A stretch of DNA of 64,000 nucleotides from Chinchilla lanigera (GCF_000276665.1 NW_004955487.1:6384464-6448463); one strand, 5' to 3'. Positions 10,882 through 23,544 are shown, numbered from the stretch's first letter. Numbers and translations are program-made. Notes: generated from the letters alone by a model not told the origin.

Positions 10882-11060
10882 GCAGCATAAGTGTGTAATT
10901 CTAGCACTCTGCAAGGCTGAGGCAGGGGAATCACATGTTCAGACCAAAGCTGGGCAACTTAATGACTTAGTGAGACTATGTCTCAGAAATAAAAAATTAA
11001 AAAAGGGCTGAGGATTTAGCTCAATGGAAAGAACCTTGGTTCAATCAGGAGTATAGTAAA
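10882..11060 (+). repeat. B1/ID composite SINE, sense
   Basis: 'taattctagcactctgc', 'ggctgaggcaggggaatcac', 'ttagtgagactatgtctc', then 'gggctgaggatttagctc'. Full sense order with an A-rich linker. Confidence 0.85.
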
Positions 11061-12435
11061 TAAAGAAATAAATGTGTCTATTTTGATCATCTATTTATCA
11101 ACACACATACACATAAACATATTTATTATTATAGAGGCCTTTGGCCTTGGCTTCTATAAATGCTGCAAGCTCTGTCAATACTCACGTCAGCACAGAGGGG
11201 TCATAGATAAAGGTTAAGGAAACTGGTGATCACTAACCAGTTGTGAGGACTGAGCAACAGCCAAACTCCCGGGAGCAGTGCTTTCCTCTGAGAAGTGTAC
11301 TTAGCAATAATAAGAATGATAATAATACTTCCCGGGGTTGTTGTAAGGAGTCAGTGATTTAGTGCCCACCATGACACTAAAATGTGTCGCCATTACTGTC
11401 ACTTAGCGGGGCTGGCCCTGTATCCAGAGAGAGGAGACGGAAGCCTTCTCTGCTTGCCTGCCAAGCGGTTTTAAGTGAAACAGTGTCATTGGACTGGCAA
11501 GCTGTCCCCAATCTGGGCTCCGACTTCCTGTCATGCCACTCTCAATGTCACACTTGTTGTGACACTAAGTGACGCTGCTTGTCTGTCACTGTTGCCCTGG
11601 TTTGTGCCTCCTGTTGCCAGTCCCCGAGCCGTGCACATTGTGCACACTGTCTTTGTGCTGCATGTGTGTGTGTGGTGTAAATGTCCCATGTATAAGGACA
11701 TCGGCCACATTGCAATAGGACCCTCGCAAAGAACCTCACTTTAACTAAATCTGCTTTGTGAACAGCCTGTTTCCAAACGAGGTCACATTTTGAAGTACTG
11801 GGCTTTAGCATTTCAGCATATGCACTCGGAGGGATGTACAGTTAAACCCATAGCACTGAGGGACGTTACAGATGGGGGGCTTGCTGCCTTGGGTTCCAGC
11901 TCGGTGTGTTCATTATGCACCCTCCTCGGCCACCCAAGACTTCATTCCTCACTAGTTTACAGAAAGGCGCAGGGGCAGCATTTCCTGAATTCTAACTTCT
12001 TTCTCTACTGCCGCAAAGCTGTTATTCTCTTTGGTTTCTCCTTTCATCAACCTGGCTGCCAACCAAGGGCTAAAAGAGAAAAAAAGAAAGAAAGAAAGAA
12101 AAAAAACCCATGCTGCAAGCCGAGTTCCTGCCTCGGGTCGATGTGGGTTTATTGATATTCCAGCTTGGTTTGCTCCACGATTTATGCCCTGTGGTTTGTG
12201 AGCCACAGACCCAGGGGAAAAGAGAGAAGAGATAGTGAAAGGGGATTTCAATCATTTTGTATGCAGTAAGCGAATCCCAATTTCCTGCCATGCTATTTCA
12301 GGGTTCTTAAATACCCTTTTCTCTGCCAGGACATTAGACACTGTGAAAACTCTATATTCCCGAGCCTGAAATAAGAATCGTGTAAGATCTATAGTCAAGC
12401 ACCCTCTTAATGGGGTCAGTGGTATGCATGACATA
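11061..12435. other. Mostly unassigned sequence with a MIR fragment
   Basis: A MIR-like piece lies at about 11296-11362 ('aataatacttcccggggttg' with 'taaggagtcagtg'), and a short GAAA tract at about 12078-12106. The rest is unassigned. Frames of 89-121 codons (11475-12155) overlap on both strands and one runs through the GAAA tract. Confidence 0.45.
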
Positions 12436-12990
12436 CAATGTGTGATCAAATTATATGGTGAATGTTTACATTAGAAATTTATTACAGTAAGAAGAATTGC
12501 TATGACTCCCTCTCAAAATATTCTCCCTCGCTTTGAACACTCTCATCCCACCGCCCTTGCCCCTTTCTGCAGCAGCTCTGGAGTCCTCTTTCCTGATGAG
12601 GTGGGGTCAAAAATATGGTGCACGCAGCTGCCCAGCACCATCCCATGGAAAAGCAGGTTCATAAAAATGTGACATGGTGTCTTCCTTCACCTTATTCACT
12701 GGATCTGGCACTATGCAACTTTTGGCTCTTTCTCAAAGTCACAGTGACCATGAAAGCAGGGTGTAGTGGTGCACGCCTACAATCCAGCACTTGGGAGGCC
12801 AAAGCAGGAGGATTGCAGTGAGTTTGAGGTCAGCTTGGTCTACACAGTGAGTTCAAGATTCAGCCTAGACTGCACTGTAAGACCTTGTCTCAAAAGGCCA
12901 AAAAAAAAAAAAAAAGACCTCGAAAGGGAAACATTTTGCATCCATTCAGAACACTGAAGCAGCTGTGACAGAGCAGAAAAGCTTTAATAT
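12436..12990 (+). mobile_element. Mariner-derived fold-back element, copy B
   Basis: It begins with 'tgtgatcaaattatatgg' and 'gaatgtttac'. It then carries the inverted 3' arm ('ctgcagcagctctggagtcc', about 12570) and the internal terminal-repeat-like motif 'gggtcaaaaatatggtg' (about 12605). The transposase relic follows ('cactatgcaacttttggctc', then 'tttgcatccattcagaac'). A B1-like SINE interrupts it at 12757-12918. The right end is lost after about 12985. The arrangement is the same as copies A and D. Confidence 0.8.
12757..12918 (+). repeat. B1-like SINE nested in mariner copy B
   Basis: 'gcagggtgtagtggtgcacg', 'cacttgggaggccaaagc' and 'gaccttgtctcaaaagg', with an A-tail. The flanks 'gaccatgaaag' (before) and 'gacctcgaaag' (after) look like an 11-bp target-site duplication with two mismatches. 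Confidence 0.85.
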
Positions 12991-14344
12991 GTGTGCTAGA
13001 GATTTGGTTTTTCCTGACACAGATGTAACCTATAACCCCTCTGAGATCTACTCTTTATCTGAAATAAATAAGCTATGACTATTGGTGTAAAAAAGACCAA
13101 TCCACAAATGTATCATTTACAAGCTTATCTGGCTGCAGTTTTAATAAATGTCATAAGTAACAATATCAGAATAAAATCCTCTCCTCTGGAACTAGAACAT
13201 TTCATTTGTTGATCACTTACTGACAGGTGGAAGCCAAGGTCCCTGCTGATCTCTCCTCATGTGGGGATGGTTCGTTTGAGTTTTCTCGGATGGCCACAGG
13301 GCAGTGGTCTAGATAGATGGACAGCGGAGGCTCTACCAGGTGGACTTCTGCTTGGGTTGTATTGTTGGAACAGGAGTTAAGGGAGTGTGAATCTAAGGCC
13401 AGATCTAGAATTGTAACTCAAGGTCAAGTACAGAGGCCCATTCTCATGGTTTTCAAATCAGCTTCTTGCATATGACAATGGTTTTAGGTTTTGGCATTTG
13501 AGCATTTTACAGACAACTTCCTGGCTAGGGATTTGCTGGCAGCTCTTTGAGTTACTGACACAGAAGCTCTGACTCTTAAGCTTTACTTCTTGACACTGGC
13601 CGCCTTTTACAGTCACTCGGACGGCTTTAAACAACACTGGTGCCTAAGATGTGCAGAAAACATTGGGATAGATTGGTCTGGGTGGGATTTAGCTATCATT
13701 TCTTTTTAGTCCAATCCAGGTCTTCATAATGTGAATCCATCCTTGAGAACTCTGTCGTACGACAAGACAAGGTTAGTCCAGACACAGGCAAAGGAAATGC
13801 TGCAGGGTTGCTACTTGCAAGAAGAAAATAGTTGAGTGTCCTCCAACTCTGAGAAAATGGAATGATGTCTTTGTTCCCTTCCAACTGGAGGAAAACCACA
13901 TGCTTGGTGTGACATTTGAACTCAGCATGGCTTGGTTCTACCTGTATGATAACTTTGCTTCCTACATCTTCAGATTTAATCGTGTAGGGCTACTCAGTGC
14001 ACCCTAAACATCCCCTGCATTTCTGCGCATCATCTGCTCCCCACCTGAGAACTCTGTCTGCCCGGTATTGCATTGGGAGCATGTACACATCCCAGTTCCC
14101 AGTCTAGCTTCCTTCCATTACAGGAAGTTTCCTCCTACAGTGAGGAAGCTGCTGGTCACCTACCCCCAGGAGGAGAGTGTCCTGAAGGCACTGTACCCAT
14201 GACACTTGGCTACTGCTCGTGACCAGGGGGTCAGAGCCCAGCTCATTTCTCCCCACTGACAAGGCTGCTGCTTCTATCCATGTGCTTCTGCCTGCTGTAG
14301 CCAAGGATCTGGCCCAGGCTTTGATCACATGGCCATCTGCCTAT
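12991..14344. other. Unassigned sequence
   Basis: More than 1.3 kb without a recognisable repeat, exon or RNA gene. The short open frames have no motif. Confidence 0.4.
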
Positions 14345-14690
14345 AGCAGGGATCTCCAACCCCAGGGTCATGGCTGGATGTCAGTATGAAGCCGCTAGGA
14401 ACTGGGATGCACAGCAGAAGGGAAGCAAATGAAGCGTCCTCTCTGGTTCCAACCACTCCCCATTGCTGCATCACCATATGAGCTCTGCCTCCTGACAGAT
14501 CAGCATTGTGTTAGATTTTCACAGAAGTTCTACCCCTACTGAGAATGGTGCATGTGACGGATCTGGGATGTGTACTCCTCTGAATCATTCCCAAGCCATC
14601 ATCCCCTCCACCACTGTCCATGGAAAACTGTCTTATATGGAATTGGTCCTTGGTGCCAGAAAGATTGGGGACCACTGGCCTGCAGGATAC
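14345..14690 (-). mobile_element. MER-type DNA element, antisense
   Basis: Antisense copy of the family that on its own strand starts '...ccccaacct...ggcaccagg...ccatggaa'. Here the plus strand has 'gatctccaaccccagggtca' at one end and 'ggaattggtccttggtgcc' with 'gattggggaccactg' at the other. Two further copies lie at 17.3 kb (plus) and 25.8 kb (minus). I believe it is a mammalian DNA-transposon relic but cannot name it with certainty. Confidence 0.55.
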
Positions 14691-15554
14691 CTTTGCTTAC
14701 ATTTTCCCCAAGGCCCATCAAATGTAAAAATGGAGTTCATCACTTTCTCCTCATTCCTCATCTCAGGAAATGAGGCAGAAACACAAAGGTCTTTCTCAAC
14801 CCTCCCTTCACCTCACTGGCCACATGGAGTTGCTCACCAGGTGTGGTTTGACATCATTTCAGGAACATTATTTTCTTAATTTGGGACAACATTCCTTCTA
14901 CCAGTCCTGAAGAGCCAGGACCAACCCTTCCATGTGGGGTTGCTTATTATTTTTCTGAAACAGAGACTTTCAAATGTTTAAAAATTGTGCCTCTTTCCTG
15001 GATTCACAGATGATTTCAAAAAAGGATAATTACCTCTTCCATCTTCAGCTATGATTCTATTTTGGAATCTTCTTCTCATTAAAAAAAAAATCCCAACAAC
15101 TTCTAGTGCTATTTGAGTCTGAGTCACTTGTACAGTGGAATCAGCAAAGTTGCACAGATAAACATGAGATGCAGGAAGGACACTGTCCTTGGGATTGGCT
15201 ATAGCCACAAGGTGCACACACGAGCCTCGAGGGCATCCTTTCTACATCTCCCCAGGCAAACAAAGTACTGTGCATTGTGGGACAGCTTTGCCCTGAATTT
15301 CTTTTTTAAATCCTTAGAATAGCCTCTGGCATGTTTATGTATTTAATATACATTGGTTATTATTATTTTTCTCTCCTGCATGTATTCCGCAGGGATTTAA
15401 AAAATGCATAAATCCTACTGACAGTCTGACTAATCCCCCAAGGTTGTGATCAATACCAGTTTCCATGCTGGTGAGCATGGAGACAAGGTATTTTTTGCTC
15501 AATTCCATTAGCTGCCTAAGGAGTCTAAAAGTTAGAGTTGTGAAGCTCACAGGG
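14691..15554. other. Unassigned sequence
   Basis: Nothing recognised. The 123-codon frame at 14508-14879 starts inside the DNA element and is not a gene. Confidence 0.4.
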
Positions 15555-15968
15555 TTATATTAATCACTTTCCCCTCCCTGGGACTCAATACCTGACACAC
15601 ACAACATGAAGGAGGAGAGATTTAATTTAGCTTATGGGTTCAGAGGATTCAGTTCATGGTTATTTGGCTCCAAAGCAAGAACAACATGGTGGAAAGGCTT
15701 GGTGGGGGACAGCTGCTCACATCATGGTGGTCAGGAAGCAGAGAGAAAAGAGAGGAGATGAGGAGGGAGATTCACCCTTCCAGACCACACCCCAGTGACC
15801 TGCTTCTTCCAAACAGGTCCCATTTCCTACACCACATTCAGCTATGAATTCATGAATGGACTACTGCACTGATGAGCACAGCACCTCCATGGTCCAATCA
15901 CCTCCCCAAAGTCCCATCTGTGGGCACATGAGACTTTTGTGAGACACTCTAGTTCTAAACCATATCAA
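15555..15968 (-). mobile_element. MaLR-like LTR, antisense
   Basis: 'taatcactttcccctccc', 'gaggagagatttaatttagc', 'agttcatggttatttggct', 'caccccagtgacctgcttc' and 'gtccaatcacctcccc' follow the antisense order of the LTRs at 50.8 and 45.6 kb. Confidence 0.8.
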
Positions 15969-16727
15969 AGTTCACCAGGCATGGCTCCTTATTTACACTT
16001 GGGGAAATGAAGGTCACACAGCTCATCAACATCAGTTATAAAGGGGCCTAAGTTTTAGAAATATATAACACACATTAAATCAAGACCTCTCCCTAGAAGA
16101 GCTAATACAGACAGTTACACGTGAGTTGTTGACAGTGTAGTTACTTTAGAAGCTCCCAAAGGTGATCTAAATTTCCAGCCATTCTGTAGAGATGACAGAG
16201 AATGAACTGGTTGTGCTACTTAGGGAGGACAGCTGGGTCTTAACCAGATAGACAGAGGTTGTGGAAAAGGGGCAGACCAGGAATTGGGCAGAGACTACCC
16301 CATAATCTTTCCATGCTCTTTCGAAAACATTTCTTTAATGCCAAAACTACTAGGCACCATGCGGGGCATGAAATGAGTCACATACATTCACATATGGTTG
16401 CAGCCCCTGGGGCCTCACAGAATGTTGTGTCATTGTGGTATAGAGTGACTTCCACATGACAGGGCTGGGGCTGGCATTGAATCACAGCTCTGAAAGATGA
16501 GTATGGTTTACCAGATGCTTGGGAAGGGAAGAGCGGTTTGGGAAGAGCAAACACTTGTTCAAGGGCACATGAGGGTCTCTGGAGTGCAGACCATAGGGCT
16601 GAGCTGGGGCTGGCTGGGAGGAGCGAGGATGCTAGGCTGCGGCCAGGTGGTGAAGGAACTGAGATGCTGGGCCTTGTCACAAATGAGTGCAGAGAAGATA
16701 CCGTTGCTGCATGCCAGCAACCCCTCT
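15969..16727. other. Unassigned sequence
   Basis: No recognisable feature. Open frames of 93-100 codons on opposite strands (16378-16778) mask each other. Confidence 0.4.
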
Positions 16728-16806
16728 ACTCTGGGAGGGTGGGCCAGAGGACCTCGAATTCAAACCCAACCTGGGTAACTTAGTGACCTAGTGAGACTCT
16801 TGTCTC
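16728..16806 (+). repeat. SINE fragment, sense
   Basis: 'gaattcaaacccaacctggg' and 'ttagtgacctagtgagactc' are the middle of the B1-like body. Both ends are missing. Confidence 0.7.
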
Positions 16807-17321
16807 CTTTTATGCCCCTCATCCCTGAGTCCTGCCCATCCTGCCTCCTCAGTGTATCCCACATGGATCAGCTCCTCAGTCACTGCCAGCCCTTTCTAGG
16901 AAGAGCCGCCATTATCTCTTGCCAGAACTGCCACAGGCAGGGTCCCCAGCAGATTTCCCTGCCTCTGCTTATGCTTCCCAGGTTGCTTTTCTTGTGCAGC
17001 AGTCAGAGATATCTTCAAAAATGCGGGTCCCGCTAGGGTGCCAGCCACCCAAGCACAAGTCATTGGTGGCCTCGCTGATCTTGCTGCAGCCTTGCTGACC
17101 ACTGCCAACTCACGGCAGCCCCTGTGGCCTCTTCCCACCACCTGACATGCCTGGTCCTCCCGCCCCTCACACGATCTCTCTTCCTGGCCTCAGGATGGCA
17201 GTGTGTGTTCCTCTCTCATCGTCTGCTTCTCTGTGCAGAAGCCATCCACTCACAAACCCCTCCCTGGCTCCACTCTCTGTCCAGGCAGGCTCCTTTGCAA
17301 TGCCCATTTCTTCTTCTTGGC
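16807..17321. other. Unassigned sequence
   Basis: Pyrimidine-rich, GC-moderate sequence. No exon or repeat recognised. Confidence 0.4.
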
Positions 17322-17655
17322 AGTAGTGGTCTCCAGACCTTGCATCATCAGGGACCAGTTTCATGGAAGAAAATTTTCCCATCAGTGGTGTTGGGGTTGG
17401 GGTTGGTATTGGATGGTTTGAATGCATTACAAATATTGTGAGCTTTATTTCTCTTGTTATGATGTTAGAGTCTCATAAGGTACACACTGCCTAGATCCCT
17501 CACATGTACAGTTCAAAGTAGGGTTCGAGCTCTTGTGAGAATCTAACACCGACCCAACAGGAGGTAGAGCTCAGGAGTGATGCAGACATGGGAGCAGCTA
17601 GAAATGTAGACAAAGCTGCACTTGCTGCTCACCTGTTACTGAGCCCCACCAGGAA
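17322..17655 (+). mobile_element. MER-type DNA element, sense
   Basis: 'ggtctccagaccttgcatc', 'gggaccagtttcatggaaga', 'tagagtctcataaggtac', 'cctagatccctcacatg' and 'aggaggtagagctcagga' are in the order of the same family as the 14.35 and 25.8 kb copies. It includes a short GGTTGGGG-type stretch at about 17390. Confidence 0.6.
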
Positions 17656-18227
17656 GGGCCTGCCCCTGGCCTGTGGTTTGGGGCTTGAGAACACTTGCAT
17701 TATAGCCTTCCCCACACTGAGCACTAGTGGCTTTGTTCCCACTGGTTATTCCCTATTCTCAGTACGATCCCTAACACAGTAGGTGCTCAGTCATGCTTGT
17801 GGGCTATGGGAGTTGCTTATACACCTTGCTCAGGATGAGGTTTTGATGGCCGAGATTTATGGGATGCAGCCTTGTCCTGAGTTAGGAATGCTCATCTGGA
17901 CCAGGTGCAGCCAGTTGATTGCCTTATTAGCCATGAGTTAGATTAGATTCTCGCTCTCTGGAATGCAAACAGAGATGTTAGGGCTCCACTCGTCTGACAG
18001 TGGTGCTGGATCCCTGACACTGAGTTGCTACAAACAGAGGAAGTTAGACAAGAGAATGAGGATGGGGAAGAAAAAGAAGCAGTAGCAACAATAGTGACTG
18101 CACAGATCCTCAAACCAGGGAAAGGAGCATAACACCCTAGCTCTTCCCTCTCTCCCCAGAGGCCTACCGTCCTTCAGTTCCCATGTCCCTACACTTGTCC
18201 ATTGAATCTTATTAAAACTTGTCTTTC
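17656..18227. other. Unassigned sequence
   Basis: Nothing recognised with confidence. Confidence 0.4.
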
Positions 18228-18378
18228 CAGATATGGTGGCACAAGCCTGTTGTCCCAGCATGCAAAAGGCTGAGCCAGGAGGAGCACTGTAAGTTCCAGG
18301 CCATTCTGGGCTATATAGTGAGTTCAAGGCCAGCCTGAACTACAGAATGAGACTCTGTCTCAAAAAACCCAAAACCAA
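18228..18378 (+). repeat. B1 SINE, sense
   Basis: 'agatatggtggcacaagcc', 'gggctatatagtgagttc', 'aaggccagcctgaactac' and 'agactctgtctcaaaa' make a simple B1 without the ID part. Confidence 0.9.
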
Positions 18379-20224
18379 ACTAAACCAACAAAACAAAACT
18401 TGTCTTTATCTCACCCAGCTGGAGAGGGGTTATGCTTCTGAAAAGGTGCCTTGGCAAGACCTACAGGAAGACCTCTCCCTCCAGTCACGGTGTGAAGAGT
18501 TGTCAGGAGGAAAGGGCTGCAGGTTGGAAGCAAGCTGAGTCTCTGCAAGGGGCCAGGAGAAAGGAAGAGGCTTGAGCTGAGAGAAGTGGAGATGACAGGA
18601 AAGAATGGACATAACGAATGGTCCAGGGGTCGAACAGGAGGCAGTGAAGGCTTAGCAAGTTGGTGTCCAGGGGCAGAGGTTGAGCTGAGTGAGGAGGATC
18701 GAGTGAGTGACCATCTTCCTCAAAGCCGAGCTCTCCAGCAGGAAGAAGTGGTTGATGGAGGGACCAGGACCAGCTCGGGCTTTCCCTGCCTTCTTGTACA
18801 AATGAATTCCCAGCCAGCCCAGCCCTCACCTCCCTCTCGCCCCGCTGCCACTCTGTCTCTGGCGCTAACCCTGTCTTTCCGTCCAAATCACCCCCACTGT
18901 TTTGATTCCTCAGCAGCCTTTTTGTCTTTCAGGCTTATCAAGTTCTAGCTTTTCTGCAAAAATTTCTCTTCTATGCACGGCCTCTGCGATGTGGCCTCGG
19001 ACTCACGGGACCCCAAAAACAGGGGTCTGGAAAGTCCTAGAGACCTGTACCCAATACCACGTGTCACAGGGGGCATGCACAATTTCAGGATGTGGCCGAT
19101 CATTCATACATTCACGGACCATCAAGGGACAGGCTCCTTCTTGGGAAAACTGGACTCTTTTTTAGAGCTAGCCTTGGTTGAACTTGACGCACAGTGGATA
19201 TTCCTCTGTTCTTCCTCAAGTCTTAGGTGGAGGTGTGAGTTTTCATAAGTGGATGCTAGCCCTATTATTTGCTTCCTGAGGCTTTTCCTTGAGCCCATGA
19301 CACAAAGCAAAGGCGTGAAGGCCAGAGAATTAAACTTCCGTCCTCTGCTCCCTGAGCCAAAGCCTGAGTAATGGAAGCGAGATTTATGAGGACTTGTTTG
19401 AAGGATACACTACTTACCCTTTCCTTTTTTTGTGCTAATTTTTATTCCCACATCAAGCTGTGCACTTGGACCATATGTTCTTAGTACCCAGCAGAATTTT
19501 CATGCATTTTAATATTATTTCCTTGGCTTTTATCCAGGGATATGATATACAATGGCTTTATGAAAGCTGTTTCTGGCGATGTCTTTGAGGCAGTGCGCTT
19601 AGGTCATTCAGTTCCTTCTAGACTCAGCCCAGTGGGAGTCACTCTCTGCACAAGGTAAGGCCAAGGGTGAGCTCTGCTTCCTTGAGGGAGTGGGACATTT
19701 TCCTTTTGATCACAAGACCCACAGCTTCCCTCTTTCTGAGCTGAAGTCTCAGTGCCATGCATGTGGCCAGAACGCGCCACACCTTCCCTCAGCCCCTTTC
19801 CAAGTGCAGAATAAAAAGATGCCGGTGACTCACAGCACCCACAAATGGCTCTAGGGCTTGCCCCATGGGCACAGGCCACAGATACAGCCCCATGGGGACA
19901 CTGCCGGTGAGAACAGAAGAGAGGCCCGGTGTTCTTCTGCTGCCATTGCGCATCCCTGACTGGACAGTCTCCTGCTTTGATCTCACTGTTTAGTGGCCGT
20001 GGAAGTCATCAACCCTTTCTGGCTCTCAGCAAGCTGTGCGGTGAGCGCTCACACTGGGGCTGGCTCAGCAGAGTCCATCTGACCACATCTGGCCAACTGC
20101 CTCTGTCCGGCTCCACTGTGCTGACTTCCCCAATTCTCCCTCCTGCACCCCTTCTGGGATAAGCAAGGCCCCTCTCCTCCTCTCTGCTGGCTTTGGGGCT
20201 AAAAGGAGAACAGAGTCTTATCTC
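18379..20224. other. Unassigned sequence
   Basis: 1.8 kb without a recognisable repeat. Overlapping frames of 120 and 127 codons at 18503-18948 lie on opposite strands and have no domain. This is one of the larger repeat-poor stretches. Confidence 0.4.
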
Positions 20225-20485
20225 CTGCAGTTCTCAAACCTACTATGTATCAGGCTCCCCTGGGGAGCTGTAAACCCTCCTGATGGCCCAGCAGAGTTTG
20301 AACCTGAATAAATTAGGCTTCCAGGTAAGGCCCAGGCCCTGTGGTGGTCAGTGCTGTGTACAGCCACAGTGGAACACAAAGCTCTCCCTTCTGTTGGAAT
20401 CACCTGTGGCCTTTAAATGCATCAGACAGGTGAGGGCCAAGCTGAGGGCCACATTTCTACGAAGCTCCTGAATGACCTGAAACTA
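20225..20485 (+). mobile_element. MER5-like hAT relic
   Basis: 'gttctcaaacctactatgta', 'caggctcccctggggagct', 'gcccagcagagtttgaacc' and 'ttggaatcacctgtggcc' resemble MER5/Charlie-type mammalian elements ('...ttctcaaac...tgcatcagaatcacctgg...'). The internal order suggests a rearranged or doubled copy. Confidence 0.5.
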
Positions 20486-20722
20486 CTCATTCCTGAGTCA
20501 CACCAGGGAGCAAGGCCAATTCACATGTCTGAGGGGTGATATCCCAGAAGAAGATCACCGATTCCCCAGGGAGGGGACATCTGTGCACTGTAATGCACAG
20601 TCTGGACTGTCCTCTATTTCACTGAGCTATGGGCACAGTTAGGTCCACATGTGACCCAGAGTTCAGGGGGATGATGAAGCTAATGCACTGTTGTCCCTGT
20701 CACAAGCCATGGTTGGCATCTA
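20486..20722. other. Unassigned sequence
   Basis: Nothing recognised. A very decayed left arm of mariner copy C could lie at about 20680-20720, but I cannot show it. Confidence 0.3.
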
Positions 20723-21095
20723 TGAGTTGTGATAAAGATATGGTGACTGAGGCTGTTCAGCACAACTCAATGGAAAGGCAGCTCATAAAGACATGACTGT
20801 GTGCTCATCCACTTCAGTCTCCAGATCTGGCACCGTGTGACTTCTGGCTCTCCCCCAAAGTCACAGTGATCATGAATGGGAGATATTTTGAATCCATTCA
20901 GAACATCAAGGCAGCCAGGACAGCACAACTAAAGACCCTCAGGAAAGAGGACTCCTGAGCTGGTGCAGAAAGTGGCAAGGACAATGGGATGAGTGTGTAC
21001 AAAGCCAGGGGAAGATTCAGAACTGATTTGTGGCAACGAGCCTTTTACAGCTATATTTTTTATTTAAACACTAATCATATTTTTAGATCACACTT
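20723..21095 (+). mobile_element. Mariner-derived element, copy C
   Basis: It starts with 'gagttgtgataaagatatgg', the same internal terminal-repeat motif as in copy D. Next comes the transposase C-terminal relic ('gtgtgacttctggctctccc', 'ttgaatccattcagaacatc', 'ctaaagaccctcagga'). It ends with 'ttttacagctatattttt' and 'tagatcacacttgatg'. Unlike copies A, B and D I see no clear inverted left arm. It has the same one-base loss at the 'gaggactcc' site as the other copies. Confidence 0.8.
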
Positions 21096-22323
21096 GATGT
21101 ATTACACACACGTGCACACACATATTTGGGCAATAGACAGCATGGAGTCCTATTTCACTCCCACCTTTGGTACCTGAGGTGTTTGTTGACTGAAGGAAGA
21201 GATGGAGAACTGAACTCCTTTTCGCAGAGGAAATGTAAAGACAAGAAATAGTTCTATAATGTGGCATGTGATAGTTATTCTTCTGGTGGGGGGGCTTTCA
21301 CGAAGAAATAATAATACCCTGGAACTCACAGTGACCTTCAGTCTCTTGCAGGGGCCTAGGTGAGCTGCCACCCATCTTGCCAGGATGCCTGCTCAGCCCT
21401 CTCCTGGACTGCAGTTGCTTACTTCTGAAGACTCAGCTCCCAAGGTCTCTGCCTGTGGGAAGCTAGCCTTACCTTGTCCCCGGGCCTGTCCTTGTTCCTG
21501 TCCCCATCCCTGTCCTGCCTTCTGTGCTGCTGTGATAGCTCTACAGAGATGTCCACTGTTGACTGCTGTTCCCTCCATGGCTTCCGTGTCTTTTTATCTC
21601 TTTGTTGGCAGTGCTCAACACCCCGCCAGGCCCAGTCAGAACTCAGAGAACTTTTATTCAATGAATGACTGCAGAAACACCACAAATCATGAGCTTTGCT
21701 TCTTCGTATCTTCTGATTGTCATCTATTAAGTAGTTCATCAAGATGGGGCAATATAGGTTATTGTTGGATACTACTGTGCTGAGTTTCCTCTGGAATCTA
21801 GAGCGAGCAGGAATAACGCGATGCAGTGGGGTTTGTGTGGATTCTCAGCGTCCAGCCTGAGCCGGGAAGACGGCAGCTTGCTGCAAATAGCAGCAAGTCT
21901 CCCTGTGAAATTGAGTGTGAGATCCCAGTTTTAGAAATCCCTTCACTGACCAAGAAGGGCTCCTGGCTGCCTGTAGGTGCCTACAAGCTCCATTTGCCAG
22001 GGGAGACTGAAGGCTTCCAACACAAAGGTGCCCTTTGGCTCCTGGTAGGTGCTGTTGGTTTCTGGTGAACTTAGTGCTCGTGATTAACACTCTTATCTTA
22101 CAGGAAAGTGACATTTGCTATTCTGTGAGTCAAAGTATGCTTGTTAATTATCATATTTTTAGCTGATCCATAACATCCATTTTTAGAACATTCAGAAAAA
22201 AATGTCAAGTCTCTGAAGACATGTCTAGGTAACAAAACGGGTAACAAAACTGCAGCTAGTCAGGCAAGGTTTCTTTTCTTGTCATTCTTTTTGGTAACTT
22301 ATAAGCTAGAATGAAAAGGTATA
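21096..22323. other. Unassigned sequence
   Basis: Contains a short imperfect 'cctgtcccc' tandem (about 21476-21522). No gene or transposon recognised. The 132-codon frame at 21385-21783 crosses this tandem. Confidence 0.4.
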
Positions 22324-22728
22324 TGTTACGGTTTGTGTCTAGATGTCTTCCCAAAGCCTCATGAGGTCATAGGTGGGGATTTTTTCAAAGGCAGCTGAAT
22401 CTAGAATGTGTGATTGATTCATGGTGCAATGCTAGGATTAAGGGTGCAAGGATTATGGGTGTGTGATTACTAAATCCATCCACTGATTGGTTTGGCACTG
22501 CCCTAATCTGAGCAGAAAAATGTTTGTCTTACTCCTTGCTTACTTTGCTGCCTTCTGCTGTCCATGAACTGTTTCTCTCCTGCAATACCTCTCCATCATG
22601 CCACCCTGCCATGGAGCCATCCAATGATGGACTGAAGCCTCTACAAAGTGTGAGCCAAATAAACCTTTCCTCTTTTAACTATGGGTGTTGAATATTTTGC
22701 TTCAGCACTGAGAAAAGTAACTAAGACA
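22324..22728 (+). mobile_element. MaLR-like solo LTR
   Basis: It runs from TG ('tgttacggtttgtgtctag') to CA ('aaagtaactaagaca'). Flanks are gtata on the left and gtatc on the right, an approximate 5-bp target duplication with one mismatch. It contains 'gtgagccaaataaacc', with an aataaa-type poly(A) signal. About 405 bp with no internal region, so probably a solo LTR. Confidence 0.85.
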
Positions 22729-23539
22729 GTATCACTTATTTTAGAACAGGGACTCAACTTACTCCAGCAGAGGGAGAGGGAGAGAGAATGGCCTTCTAAC
22801 CCCATATCTCCCACGTGTGCAGCAGTTGTGACAGTGTTCATAAGACAGTGGACTATGGCGCTTGGTTACAGCAGCCTGCCTGGGCTAAGGTAAAGATGAT
22901 GTCTGAAACCACATGGGTGTACCAACTGCGTAAAGAATGGTAGCTTGACAAAAGAAAAAGGATGGCTTAATCTATGCACTGAGGTTTGCTCTCTCAGTTT
23001 TTAATACTGGACTCTATCTCCTGCTTCCAGTGGGGTTGTTAATGGTACAGAATAAATCGGACTCTGCTTGAATACTCACAGTCAGGATGGACTTTTCTTC
23101 TTTTAAGACTTACGAAGCTGCCAAGCTCAGCCAGTGCTTTTCCTGTGCTGTCACTAGGAATCAAAGCACAGTCTTACATTTGCCCTACTTAGTGATGGGA
23201 CAGAGGCGAGGGGTGGGAGGGTGGTGCTGTCCGAGTGTGCCTGTGTCCACTACCATGAGGGCTGGCCACACCAGGCCTGGGAACTGGACACATGGTGCTG
23301 ATGCCTTTCACTAAGAATTCTTCATGCTATTGTTTTGGGCCTATTTCTCCAATCACCCCTATCTGGAAAACAGAACCCATAAAATGCTCTCTTTTGGCCA
23401 CTCGGAAATCCATGGGAAGCTGGGGGAAAGTACTGGATTTTCCAATCCTTTTAACTGGATGCGAGGAAAAGCTGGGCCCAGCTCTAACTTTCCTAGGCAT
23501 ATTTTCCAAAGCTTTAAAATAAGCATCCTGCAGCCATGC
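22729..23539. other. Unassigned sequence
   Basis: No recognisable repeat or gene. Confidence 0.4.
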
Positions 23540-23544
23540 CTGCA

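Noticed and set aside
17380..17405. Telomere-like 'ggttggggttgg' stretch
   Set aside because: Only about two units, and it lies where other copies of the same DNA element are also G-rich.
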